Below are positions 17,765 to 25,810 of a stretch of 64,000 nucleotides of DNA, in pieces (the first letter of the stretch is position 1; each line of letters opens with the position of its first letter). The position numbers and the translations under genes are program-made. The notes below the pieces were generated by a model. It searched no databases and was not told where the DNA came from. It saw nothing but the letters and a program-made list of their open reading frames with translations. The stretch comes from Streptomyces sp. NBC_01198 (GTDB taxonomy: Bacteria; Actinomycetota; Actinomycetes; Streptomycetales; Streptomycetaceae), in the NCBI RefSeq assembly GCF_036010485.1, contig NZ_CP108568.1:7238001-7302000 (forward strand). The letters run 5' to 3'.

Positions 17765-18310
17765 ATGACGCACGCTCCCCGACCGGAGTCCGTCGCGCCC
17801 CAGGTGTGGACGGGCCGCGCCAGCAACCGCATGCAGTGGGTCCTCGCCACAGTGGGCGCGGCCTGTCTCGCGCTCGGTATCGAACTGGCCGTCGACCAGC
17901 CCGCCACCACCGATCTGGCCCCGCTGGTGATGTCCGTGGTGGGCTGCCTGGCGATCGGGCTGCTGATCATCTTCGGCACGCTGGCCTTCACGCATGTCAA
18001 GGTCCAGGTCGACCGGGAGTGCGTCGAGGTGCGCTGCGGCCACATCGGGCTGCCGCGGCGGCGCATTCCGCTCGCCGACGTCAGCGGCGCCAGGCTGGTC
18101 CCGCTGATCAGCCCGCGCAGCTGGGGCGGCTGGGGGTATCGCTGGCGCCCGGAGAAGGGCACGGCCGTCATCGTGCGCCGCGGACCGGGCATCATCATCG
18201 ACCTCGGCGCCGGGCACCGCTTCACCGTCACGGTCGACGACCCGGAAGGGGCCGTACAGGCCATCGGGGAGTGGCTCCGGCTGCGGGCCAGGACGCTGGC
18301 CGGCAGCTGA
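17765..18310 (+). CDS. Two-helix membrane protein (PH-like), hypothetical
   Basis: This is a 181-aa product from ATG 17765. Eight more codons are open upstream from 17741 but lack support. Two transmembrane helices (about 20-42 and 50-72) are followed by a beta-rich soluble domain (VQVDRECVEVRCG; RRIPLADVSGARLVPL; HRFTVTVDDPEGAVQAIGEWL). It has the look of a DUF3093/PH-type membrane protein. Function is unknown. It is convergent with the next gene. Confidence 0.72.
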   Translation: MTHAPRPESVAPQVWTGRASNRMQWVLATVGAACLALGIELAVDQPATTDLAPLVMSVVGCLAIGLLIIFGTLAFTHVKVQVDRECVEVRCGHIGLPRRRIPLADVSGARLVPLISPRSWGGWGYRWRPEKGTAVIVRRGPGIIIDLGAGHRFTVTVDDPEGAVQAIGEWLRLRARTLAGS

Positions 18311-18328
18311 GCCGGCCCGCCCGGGCGC

Positions 18329-19417
18329 TCAGTCCGCCGGCGGGAAGGGATCCGCGGGAAACGGGTGCGCGGTGGCCAGGCCGGACAGGAAGCCCGCGCC
18401 GGCCGTCACGACCGCGTAGCTCAGCACGTGGTCGACGGTGGCGAGCATGGCCAGGCCGGTCAGGGTCGCCGCGGCGGTGAGGACCACCGGCGTCGGGCGG
18501 GGCGAGCGCCACAGGGCCGTGAGGACCCAGCAGAAGGCGGCGGCGAGCAGGGCCACGCCGGGGATGCCCTGCTCGGCGGCGAGCTGGAGCGGGGCGGACT
18601 GCGGGGACTCGGAGCTCGGGGCCGGCTCGGGCGCGGGCGTGGCCTCGTCGGCGAAGCGCCCGGGGCCTACACCGCGCAGCGGGTGCCGTTCCGCGAGGTC
18701 CACCGCCTGGTGCCACAGGTCGACGCGGGGCTGGGTCAGCTGGCCGGTGAGGGATTCCGACAGGCCGGCCGGCAGCGCGTCCGCGGCCACCGCGCAGCTG
18801 CCGCCGGCCACGAGGGCCGCCGCCAGCGCGAATCCCGCCAGGCCGAGCAGCCGGCCGCGCATCCGGGCCGCCGCCAGCGAGCACAGCACGATCGCGACGC
18901 CCGCGGCGAACCCGGCCGCCGAGCCGAGCGCGAGCGCCGTCACGGCCGCGCCCGCGCCCACGCAGCGCAGCACGATCCGCCAGGCCCTGCCCCGGGCGGC
19001 CCCGGCGGCGCAGCAGGCGGCGCCGGCGGCCAGCACCAGCAGCGCGGCGTCGGCGTTCGGGTAGCCCAGCGGCGGCGCGTCCGGGTGCGCGGACAGCCGG
19101 GTCGGCGGTATGAGCACCAGGGACAGTACGGCGGCCGCCGCGGCCGCCGGCGCCAGGACAGGCAGCAGCGCGCCCAGGATGCGGCCGAGCGCGTAACCCG
19201 CGGTGACGGCGAGCAGCGCGAGCAGCGTCCCCTCGGGCCGGGCCGACCGCCCCGCGGCGGCGACCAGTGCCCAGACGGCGCAGCAGGCCAGCAGCGTGAT
19301 ACCGACCGCGTCCACCACTGCGGCGCGGTCGCGCCCCGCGGCGGCACGGTCCTGCGGCGGACCGTCACCGCGGCCCGCGCGAGTGGCGCCCGGCGTGCCG
19401 CCGGCCGTCGTGTCCAT
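18329..19417 (-). CDS. O-antigen ligase-like polytopic membrane protein
   Basis: This is a 362-aa product from ATG 19417. The frame is open to 19465, but only the inner ATG has a G-rich ribosome-binding run. About nine to ten hydrophobic helices are present. The extracytoplasmic loop has LAERHPLRGVGPGRF followed by PLQLAAEQGIPG, the signature of Wzy/WaaL O-antigen ligase-type proteins. In Gram-positive actinomycetes the substrate is probably a lipid-linked exopolysaccharide or another glycan. There are no clear pathway neighbours. Confidence 0.78.
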   Translation of the reverse strand: MDTTAGGTPGATRAGRGDGPPQDRAAAGRDRAAVVDAVGITLLACCAVWALVAAAGRSARPEGTLLALLAVTAGYALGRILGALLPVLAPAAAAAAVLSLVLIPPTRLSAHPDAPPLGYPNADAALLVLAAGAACCAAGAARGRAWRIVLRCVGAGAAVTALALGSAAGFAAGVAIVLCSLAAARMRGRLLGLAGFALAAALVAGGSCAVAADALPAGLSESLTGQLTQPRVDLWHQAVDLAERHPLRGVGPGRFADEATPAPEPAPSSESPQSAPLQLAAEQGIPGVALLAAAFCWVLTALWRSPRPTPVVLTAAATLTGLAMLATVDHVLSYAVVTAGAGFLSGLATAHPFPADPFPPAD

Positions 19418-19609
19418 GCCCCCGCCACCCCCTGACGCCACGCGGACGCGACGGGGTGCCGTCACACCCGCGTTCCCCGCATGGGCGCTACCTGTCGGGC
19501 CACCGTAACGGCTGATGGAGCCGGTGTGGACACCTGTGCGGCAACGAGGTCGTCGTTGGGAAACCTGGTGCGGATGTGGCGTTCACCCGGCTTCTCGTAG
19601 GCTCGCGGC

Positions 19610-20119
19610 ATGGCGACTCCGCAATTCATCCTGGACATCCGCGCCAAGGCGGGCGACACACTGCTGCTCATGCCGGGGGTGGTGATGGTGGTGTTCGACG
19701 ACCGCGGCCGGGTGCTGCTGAACCGCCGGGCCGACACCGGGAAGTGGGCACTGATCAGCGGCATCCCCGACCCCGGCGAGCAGCCCGCGGAGGCGGCCGT
19801 GCGGGAGATCGAGGAGGAGACCGGTGTCGCGGCGCTCGTGGAGCGGGTGCTGAGCGTCTTCACCAACGAGCCGGTGGTCTACGGCAACGGCGACCGGGCG
19901 CAGTACATCGACATCGTGCTGCGCTGCCGGGCGGTCGGCGGCGAGGCGCGGGTCAACGACGACGAGTCGCTCGACGTGCGGTGGTTCGCGCTGGACGAGC
20001 TGCCGCCGCTCGGGCCGATCGCCCGCGGCCGGATCGAACTGGCGCTGCGCAACGACCCCACCTGGTTCGCCCCCGCGCCCGTCCCCGGGCTCACCGACCG
20101 CGGTTACCAGGCGCCCTGA
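19610..20119 (+). CDS. NUDIX hydrolase
   Basis: This is a 169-aa protein. The NUDIX box is complete: GIPDPGEQPAEAAVREIEEETGV, about residues 45-67. The domain begins after a short helical N-terminus (TPQFILDIRAKAGDTLLLMPGVVMVVFDD). It hydrolyses a nucleoside diphosphate linked to X, and the substrate is unknown. The ATG at 19610 is used. Confidence 0.93.
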   Translation: MATPQFILDIRAKAGDTLLLMPGVVMVVFDDRGRVLLNRRADTGKWALISGIPDPGEQPAEAAVREIEEETGVAALVERVLSVFTNEPVVYGNGDRAQYIDIVLRCRAVGGEARVNDDESLDVRWFALDELPPLGPIARGRIELALRNDPTWFAPAPVPGLTDRGYQAP

Positions 20120-20285
20120 GCCCGCCGCGGCGGGGCAACAGGGGCGCACCCGCGGCCACCTGACGGTACGGCTGTACGGCACAACCGTGGTGCACACTGG
20201 AGGGGACCGCACCCTGCGCCGGGGCAGGGGCGGACCCGCTCAGCTGTGCGTGCGCCCGCACCCCGACGCGAGGGGAGTCCCCGCC

Positions 20286-21332
20286 ATGCCCGACGTCCCG
20301 TACGAGACCGCGATCAACGAGGCACTGGAACGACTGGAGCACGCCGGCTTCTTCCTCGGCGCCGGTGGCGCCGGGAACCAGCTGCGCGGCTTCGCCATCC
20401 ACGCCCCGATGGGCGCCGAGGCGCTCGCCGTGCTCGGCCACGGGGAGCTGGTGCCCGACTGGGTCGACGGCTACGCCGTCCGCCGCGGCTTCGGCGCGCC
20501 GCCCGACCCGTTCGAACCGATCGACCCCGCAGATCCGGCGTCCTGGCAGGTCGCGCTCGGCGAGACCCGGCGGCTCGCGGACTGGGCGACCCTCTTCCGG
20601 CACGGCATCGACGAGGCCGGCTGGCACGAGACGCTGGTGACCTGGTGGCCCCGGCTCACCCCCGGCATCATGGCCGGTCTGACGCACGGTCTGATCCGTA
20701 CCGCGCACGCCGTACGCAGCGTGGCGGCCGTACCCGAGCCGAGCCCGCTGCAACTGCACGAGGTCGCCAACGGGCTGGCGTTCTGGGCCGCGATGTACCA
20801 GCTGCCCAGCAGCGCCATGGCCCGTGGGGCCCGCGCCATCGGCACCGTACGGACGCTGGGCAGGCGGCCCGCCGACCGGCTGTTCGCCGACGCCGACGCC
20901 CTGCTGGAGAAGTCGGTGGACGCCGCGCTCGCCGAACTCGCCGCGATCAGCGCGGGCCGCTACCTGACGGTGTCCGGCCGGGTCCCGGTGCCTGCCGTGC
21001 ACACCGTGACCGCGCCCGCCGCGCTGCGCCTGGTGCTGCCGCAGCTGCCCGCCGAGCTGGCGGCGCCGTCGTACGAGGCGATCCGCGAGGTCTGCGGGAC
21101 GCTGCTGAACCTCTTCGCCCCCGGCGGGCCCGACGACCGTCCCGAGCCCGCGGTGGACGGCGCCGACCCCGGCGTCCAGCAGCGGGTGCTCGACGCCGCC
21201 GTCGAGCTGGGCGACGAGCACGCCATCAAGATCTCCGAGGCGGCCCGCCGCGAATTCGCCGACCACCCCGACCCGCGGTGTTTCGCCGCGGCGCACCACG
21301 CGGTCGCCCTGCTCGGCGGGTCCCCCGGCTGA
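20286..21332 (+). CDS. Questin oxidase-like protein
   Basis: This is a 348-aa product from ATG 20286, preceded by GAGGGGAG-type sequence. It is an all-helical protein with conserved blocks FAIHAPMGAEALAVLGH, WLARW-like WVDGYAVRRGF, WWPRLTPGIMAGLTHGLIRTAHAVR and CFAAAHHAVAL. These match the questin oxidase family, which in fungi performs a Baeyer-Villiger ring cleavage without an obvious flavin motif. Its role in bacteria is unknown. Confidence 0.8.
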   Translation: MPDVPYETAINEALERLEHAGFFLGAGGAGNQLRGFAIHAPMGAEALAVLGHGELVPDWVDGYAVRRGFGAPPDPFEPIDPADPASWQVALGETRRLADWATLFRHGIDEAGWHETLVTWWPRLTPGIMAGLTHGLIRTAHAVRSVAAVPEPSPLQLHEVANGLAFWAAMYQLPSSAMARGARAIGTVRTLGRRPADRLFADADALLEKSVDAALAELAAISAGRYLTVSGRVPVPAVHTVTAPAALRLVLPQLPAELAAPSYEAIREVCGTLLNLFAPGGPDDRPEPAVDGADPGVQQRVLDAAVELGDEHAIKISEAARREFADHPDPRCFAAAHHAVALLGGSPG

Positions 21333-21384
21333 CCGGGGCGCCGGTCGTACACGTATTCGCCAAATGCCGTCTGGCCAGCGGACT

Positions 21385-21407
21385 TTGTCAGTGCCTGGCG
21401 GTAAAAT
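21385..21407 (+). promoter_or_regulatory. PafBC-type (RecA-independent) DNA-damage promoter
   Basis: TTGTCAGTG (21385-21393), exactly 8 bp, then TAAAAT (21402-21407). This fits the mycobacterial/actinobacterial PafBC (RecA-NDp) consensus TTGTCRGTG-N8-TANNNT at every defined position. The predicted transcript start near 21414 leaves a leader of about 48 nt before the small gene at 21462. Confidence 0.75.
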
Positions 21408-21450
21408 GGACAGTGTTCGTCAGGGTTCGTCAGGGTCGGCCGACGCCGCA

Positions 21451-21455
21451 GGAGG
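21451..21455 (+). promoter_or_regulatory. Ribosome-binding site deciding the start at 21462
   Basis: GGAGG ends directly against a first in-frame ATG (21456), too close to use it, and sits 6 nt before a second in-frame ATG (21462). The second is therefore the likely start. Confidence 0.65.
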
Positions 21456-21461
21456 ATGCCG

Positions 21462-21725
21462 ATGGCCGTTGCCGTACTGTCCGCGCCGAAGTCCCCACTC
21501 CCCAGGAAGCCACTCCCCGCCGGCCGCCCGCGCGCCTGGTATGTCGCCCACAACCGGCGGCTGAAGACCATGCGTCTGGTGATCGCCCTGCTCGACGCCG
21601 GCGTCTACGAACCGGCCCAGGCCGGCAACCAGCGGATCCGCGACACCGCCGAGCGGATCGGCGTCCACCAGCCGTCCGACACCACCTGCCGCATGGTCCG
21701 CACCCTGCTGGTCTACGGGCGCTGA
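21462..21725 (+). CDS. Small basic protein, putative DNA-damage-inducible
   Basis: This is an 87-aa basic protein with no recognised family. It has a Pro/Lys-rich start, then a helical core (AWYVAHNRRLKTMRLVIALLDAGVY; NQRIRDTAERIGVHQPSDTTCRMVRTLL) that could be a small DNA- or protein-binding helical domain. The clear PafBC-type promoter at 21385-21407 and good ribosome-binding site support a real, damage-inducible gene. Its natural terminator hairpin is split by the IS element just downstream. Confidence 0.75.
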   Translation: MAVAVLSAPKSPLPRKPLPAGRPRAWYVAHNRRLKTMRLVIALLDAGVYEPAQAGNQRIRDTAERIGVHQPSDTTCRMVRTLLVYGR

Positions 21726-21751
21726 CCGGCACGCCGACGGCCCCCGCTGCC

Positions 21752-21763
21752 CGGGCGGGTTCT
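21752..21763. terminator. Left arm of a terminator hairpin split by the IS
   Basis: The 12 bases here (CGGGCGGGTTCT) are the exact reverse complement of 25773-25784. Without the inserted element the two arms would form a hairpin between the convergent small gene and dhaM. The IS therefore lies in the loop of the former bidirectional terminator. Confidence 0.7.
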
Positions 21764-21788
21764 TGGGGTCCTCGCAATACCTGATGGC

Positions 21789-22231
21789 TTACGTGGTCGT
21801 CAGTAGATCACGCAGGCGCTCGGCTGGAGTTTTCCAGCCGAGCGTTTTGCGTGGTCGGCCGTTGAGTTGCTGGGCGACGTGTTCGAGGTCTGCGGGGCTG
21901 TGCGCGGACAGGTCGGTGCTCTTGGGGAAGTACTGCCGCGGCAGACCGTTGGTGTTCTCGTTCGATCCGCGCTGCCAGGGTGAGTGCGGGTCGCAGAAGT
22001 AGACCGGCACTCCCGTGGCCACGGTGAACTGCTTGTGTGCAGCCATCTCGCAGCCCTGGTCCCAGGTCAGCGAGCCTCGCAGGTGCCCGGGCAGGGTCTG
22101 GATCAGGGGCACCAGCACGTCGCGGGCTTCCTCGGCGGTCTGCCCGCCGGGCAGATGCCCGAGCATGACGTAGCGGGTGGAGCGCTCGACCGGGGTGACG
22201 ATCGCGCTCTCGCTGCGGGGGCCGATGATGA
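21789..22231 (-). CDS. IS30 transposase, 3' exon (C-terminal part)
   Basis: This encodes residues 314-460 of the transposase when the intron is removed. It starts LIIGPRSESAIVTPVERSTRYV and contains the second catalytic Asp (LTWDQG, Asp371) and the Glu (GSNENTNG, Glu405), with the usual D-33-E spacing. The frame is intact to the TAA at 21789-21791. It has no start codon of its own and depends on splicing of the group II intron. Confidence 0.88.
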
Positions 22232-22306
22232 GTCGGGTAGCGGGGACGCATTACTGCGTCCCCGCCCCCTCAGAACCGTGCAAGCAGCTTTCACCGCACA
22301 CGGCTC
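22232..22306 (-). ncRNA. Group II intron domains V and VI
   Basis: Domain V is the 34-nt hairpin at 22273-22306. Its minus strand begins GAGCCGTG, carries the AGC catalytic triad and a GTGAAAG-type internal loop, and closes with CACGGTTC. Domain VI follows, with a strong GGGGACGCA/TGCGTCCCC stem and GTAA loop. An unpaired A seven nucleotides from the intron's 3' end is a good branch-point candidate. Confidence 0.85.
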
Positions 22307-22407
22307 AAGCAAGCCCCCAAAAGCTCGTCGGCAGACAAAGGTGCTGGACTTCTCATCGCGGCGGCTCCATTCCGCCGTTGACAATGGGTGTGGAGGAGAC
22401 GGATTCG

Positions 22408-23223
22408 TTAACCGTCCTGCGCGCTCTCGTCCGGGAACGCGATGTATTTCTTGGAGATCGCTTTCCGGATGACGGCCCGCCACGTTTCCCATTCTTGTGG
22501 GCTTTGCGGCGGGTGATCGGCGTGCAGTAGGAGTCCTCCGCAGATCGAGCAACGGCCGCGCTGTGCCTGTAGCAGACGCACGGTCATAGCATCGACCGGT
22601 AGAGGGTTTCCCTTGCGGCGCCGCTGAGCCCAATATGACTCCAGGGCAGGGTCGTCCGGGGACGCCTTCCCCTTGACCAACTGGTGCCGGACTATCTTCG
22701 TCCAGGAGAACTTGAGCAGGTAGGCGCCGCTGTCGCGGTCACCGAACACCCACCGGTCGTTCCTGGTCCTGTTGAACCGGCCGAAGTACTCGTCGGAAAT
22801 CCAGTGCTTCGGCTTGTTCGGGTGACTGTGTTTGGCCCACTTGTAAGCGAGCTTCCACATGTGATTGTCCAGCGCCGTGAAGATCTCGCTGGACACCACC
22901 GTCCGGTAGTAGGCCGACCAACCCCGCACGATCGGGTTGATCTTCTTGAGTACCGCACCGGCGTTGGCCCCTCGCAGGGCCACCATTTCGGTGCTGAGCC
23001 GTTCCCGGATCCGTCTCTGAGCCGCTTTGCTCGGCTTGATTAGCAATTTGCCGTGATAGCGGCGGACGTTGAACCCCAGGAAGTCGAACCCGGTCTCCGC
23101 GTGGACGATGCGTGTCTTGTCCTCGTGGAAGGCGAGTCCCCTGGGCGTCAGCCATGCAGCCAGCCGTTCCTTGACCTGTTCGGCCTGTTCACGGCTGATG
23201 CACATCGCGACAAAATCATCTGC
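22408..23223 (-). pseudogene. Group II intron reverse transcriptase, C-terminal fragment
   Basis: About 272 residues, beginning abruptly at ADDFVAMCISREQ, the ADD of the YADD catalytic motif. It runs through RT motifs 6-7 (FLGFNVRRYHGKLLIKPS), the maturase X/thumb domain (NPIVRGWSAYYRTVV) and an HNH-type start (CSICGGLLLHADHPPQSPQEWETW). The frame stops at 22408 after KKYIAFPDESAQDG. The second half of the HNH motif is therefore absent, and the endonuclease domain looks truncated. Confidence 0.88.
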
Positions 23224-23787
23224 CAGTGGGTTCAGCACCGTGCCCGGCCGTGGATTCCCAAGCCCGTCAGGCGGGTGTTCATCCCCAAACCGGGGACCAT
23301 GAAGAAGCGCGGACTCGGGATTCCCGTGATTGTCGACCGGTGTCTGCAAGCTGTGGCGCTGGGAGCATTGGAGCCCGAGTGGGAAGCGCGGTTCGAGCCG
23401 AAGTCCTATGGCTTTCGGCCCGGCCGCGGCTGTCACGACGCGATCGGGGCCATCTACTCCACGCTCAACGGGAAGAACCCGCAGCGTGTGTGGGTACTCG
23501 ACGCGGACCTGACGGCGGCGTTCGACCGTATCGACCACGCCCGGCTCATGGCCGCACTCGGCACCTTCCCCGCCCGGGGACTGGTCCGTCAGTGGCTGAA
23601 GGCCGGGGTCGTGGATCGCGGTCGGTTTGCCCCGACCGAGGAGGGAACTCCGCAGGGTGGGGTGATCAGCCCATTGCTCTTCAACGTGGCCTTGCACGGA
23701 ATGGAGGAAGCCGCAGGGGTCCGCTATTACACCGCCGGCAGAGATGCCGGGAGTGCGCAAAGCGGCAGCCCCGTGCTGGTGCGGTAC
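23224..23787 (+). pseudogene. Inverted central segment of the intron reverse transcriptase gene
   Basis: On the plus strand, opposite to the rest of the gene, 188 codons read WVQHRARPWIPKPVRRVFIPKPG, KSYGFRPGRGCHDA, VLDADLTAAFDRIDH (catalytic Asp) and GTPQGGVISPLL, and end SPVLVRY. These are exactly the RT motifs 1-4 missing between the two minus-strand fragments. The last residue is the Tyr of YADD, whose ADD is at 23223 on the other strand. Boundaries are good to about 3 nt. Confidence 0.88.
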
Positions 23788-23788
23788 G

Positions 23789-24118
23789 GGCCAATGCGGC
23801 CTTGCTCTGGGAAAGCAGCACCACCTTTCCATCGACTCCCGCCGTCGCACGTCCAGCATTGATCTCCGTAACCCGCCGCACGCTCACGAGCGTGTTCGAG
23901 CGGGACCGGAGCATCAACTTCTGCAAATTGCGGACCTTCTTCAGATCCCCTGCCTGCGATGCCGTGAAGATTCTCTGCCGCAGACGCCGTACGTCTTCCT
24001 CGACCCGCCGCCAGTGAACCGACGCCCAGTCCAAGTCTTCGCCCTCGGGTCCGTTCACCGGAACAGAAGCAGCAGGAAGGGCCGAGGCCGATCCGTCCAC
24101 GATCTGCAAAGTGCCCAA
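23789..24118 (-). pseudogene. Group II intron reverse transcriptase, N-terminal fragment
   Basis: About 110 residues, starting MGTLQIVDGSAS. It contains the conserved RVT_N block (DWASVHWRRVEEDVRRLRQRIF; GDLKKVRNLQKLMLRSRSNTLVSVRRVTEIN) and ends at AGVDGKVVLLSQSKAALA, where the inverted segment begins. Any protein made from this start would run on into antisense sequence and end within about 35 residues, so no functional maturase is expected from this copy. Confidence 0.85.
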
Positions 24119-24788
24119 CTTGCCCCTCGGTTCCGTCGTCTTTGCTCAGTGATTCCGCACAGGCTCACCCGGCCCACGTCAGCACCCTTTCGGGTCGGGC
24201 AGCACCCGTATCCGGACGGTTATGCGGGGCGACCGGCGGAGAGGCCGGTCGTCGTGCTGCCCCGGGTTCCCGCTTCCTTTCGGCTTCCGGCATTAGCTTG
24301 TTGGGCCGTCCTGTTCCCGCTGGGGAGTTGAGCCTTCCTTGTGGTCGGCCGACCGAGCCAAAGCGGCCCGGACCCCAACGGGGTTTCCACGTTCCACACG
24401 AATGAGATACGACCGGGGTGGGTGCTCCCTTTACCCCGAGGCGACGGTGTCGACCTGGCCGGAGTGACCTCTACCGGCCAGCGCCTGCCGCTTCTCAACG
24501 GCTAGCCATGCACCCCACTCACGCATTCCATCGGCGGGACTTGGGATCGCGAGGCATCGTCGGGAGTTCATGTACTTCACCCGTCCGGTCTTCCCCTTGC
24601 CGGTAACTCCCGGATGGAACGGAAGTCCTTGGGCTTTCCCCTGAGCTTCGCACCACGCCGTTACCGGCATCGCACGTCAAGGGCGGGGACGGGTCATACG
24701 GACACGGACCCGTGACTGCACCTACGGCTTCATCAACCGCCTCTCCAATCGGTCAGTCCACTCAAATTCGTGCAACTTCGTGTCGCAC
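24119..24788 (-). ncRNA. Group II intron 5' ribozyme region (domains I to start of IV)
   Basis: 670 nt between the intron's 5' end and the maturase start codon. No protein is supported on either strand. By position this holds domains I-III and the start of domain IV. I did not resolve the individual exon-binding sites. Confidence 0.7.
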
Positions 24789-25728
24789 GATCGCCTTCCC
24801 AGTGACCGGGCACCGCCCGGTCCCCGACCTCGGCAGGACGCTCGGAGATCATCACCATCTCGTCGACGAACCGGCGCGTGCGCTGCTCGGGGCTGCGGTG
24901 TGGCGTGCGGCGGGTGCGCCCGGTGCGCAGCGCGAGGGCGACCTCGCGGCGCAGCCCGCCACGGGCCTGGACGTAGATCGCCTGGTAGATCGTTTCCGGA
25001 CTCACCCGCATGCTCTCGTCGTCGGGGAACTCGATGACCAGAGCGTGGCAGATCCGCTCGGGCGACCACTTCTCCCGCAGCCTGTCCGCAACGAACTCGC
25101 GCAGCGGACCGTCCTGGGCGAGCCTGGACCCTTTGGGGCGCGACCGGCTCTTCGCCCACGCCCGCTGGGCCCGATGCGGCTGATAGACACCGTCGACAGC
25201 ACGTGCGTCGATCTCGCGCTTGACGGTGGACGCCTGCCGGTCCAGCGCCCGTCCGATCGCCCGCAGCGACCGGCCCTCACGACGCATGTCGGCGATCAAC
25301 TCCCGCTCGGCCACCGTCAGGAACCGCGGGTGCAGCTCGGCCTCGACCGCCGCAGGAGACGGCGCTAACGTGGCGGCGACGGTGCTGGTCATGCCCGCTG
25401 TGTAGTCGATCCTGCGCCCATCGGGGTGCAGGCGCGCGTTGCCGATCTTCCAGATACCCCGGTCCCAGTCCCGGGCAGTGCGTCCGTGGACCCCGACCTG
25501 TGCGGCGGCCTCCCGCCGCCGGACCCCGGACGCACGAAGCCGGTCGTACTCCGCCCGCCCCGGATGCCCCTCCGTACCGGGCTTCCCGCGACCACGGACC
25601 CCGGCCTTCCGCGCCCACGCAGCCGCCGTGTGAGGGTTCGCCCCGACCACGCGAGCCGCACCCGAGATACTGCCGTTCTCCCGGCCCAGCGCTTCGAAGA
25701 ACCTTGCCTTCAAGTCCCCAAAATCCAC
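24789..25728 (-). CDS. IS30 transposase, 5' exon (N-terminal part)
   Basis: Codons 1-313 plus one base. It has an N-terminal helix-turn-helix region (ARVVGANPHTAAAWARKAGV), a second helical pair (LTVAERELIADMRREGRSLRAIGRALDRQASTVKREI), and the IS30 core WSPERICHALV and SPETIYQAIY. It ends in GHWEGD, whose Asp313 is the first catalytic residue. The intron is inserted one base after that codon. The start is a GTG at 25726-25728, touching a 19-bp hairpin that would cover its ribosome-binding region. Confidence 0.88.
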
Positions 25729-25770
25729 GATCCCCGCAACACCCTGAACTACAGGGTGTTGCGGGGATCG
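25728..25770. repeat. Perfect 19-bp palindromic stem at the IS right end
   Basis: Arms 25728-25746 and 25752-25770 are exact reverse complements with a 5-nt loop. The outer arm is the IS right inverted repeat. The inner arm ends on the first base of the transposase start codon. In a read-through transcript this hairpin would hide the translation start. Confidence 0.8.
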
Positions 25771-25772
25771 CT

Positions 25773-25784
25773 AGAACCCGCCCG
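25773..25784. terminator. Right arm of the terminator hairpin split by the IS
   Basis: AGAACCCGCCCG is the exact complement partner of 21752-21763. It lies 27 bp beyond the dhaM stop, so it was probably the dhaKLM terminator before the insertion. Confidence 0.65.
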
Positions 25785-25810
25785 TGGGAGGGGGCCGTCG
25801 GCGTGCCGGC

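Larger units (their letters stand above)
22232..24788 (-). mobile_element. Group II intron (2557 nt) in the transposase gene
   Basis: The 5' end on the minus strand is GTGCGAC, matching the GUGYG consensus. The 3' end is CCCGAC, i.e. the expected AY. Joining the flanks restores GGC GAT CTC ATC ATC in frame (GDLII, the conserved IS30 motif), which fixes both boundaries to the base. The element carries an intron-type reverse transcriptase gene (22408-24118, rearranged), a ribozyme 5' part of about 670 nt and recognisable domains V and VI. GC content is visibly lower than in the flanking genes. Confidence 0.9.
21767..25769 (-). mobile_element. IS30-family insertion sequence carrying a group II intron
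   Basis: The element is about 4.0 kb, of which about 1.45 kb is the IS itself and 2.56 kb is the intron. The ends are imperfect inverted repeats: 21767-21781 on the left matches the inverted right end (from 25769 inward) at 12 of 15 positions around a shared TCGCAA/CCGCAA core. It encodes one DDE transposase, split by the intron. A duplicated target is not evident. It sits in the loop of a palindrome, consistent with the known preference of IS30-family elements for palindromic or structured targets. Confidence 0.85.

Noticed and set aside
23226..24017. Plus-strand frame across the intron as a second gene
   Set aside because: It is a different frame over the inverted RT segment and antisense RT sequence, and it carries no protein motif. 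The RT reading is in frame 1 of the same strand to 23787 only.
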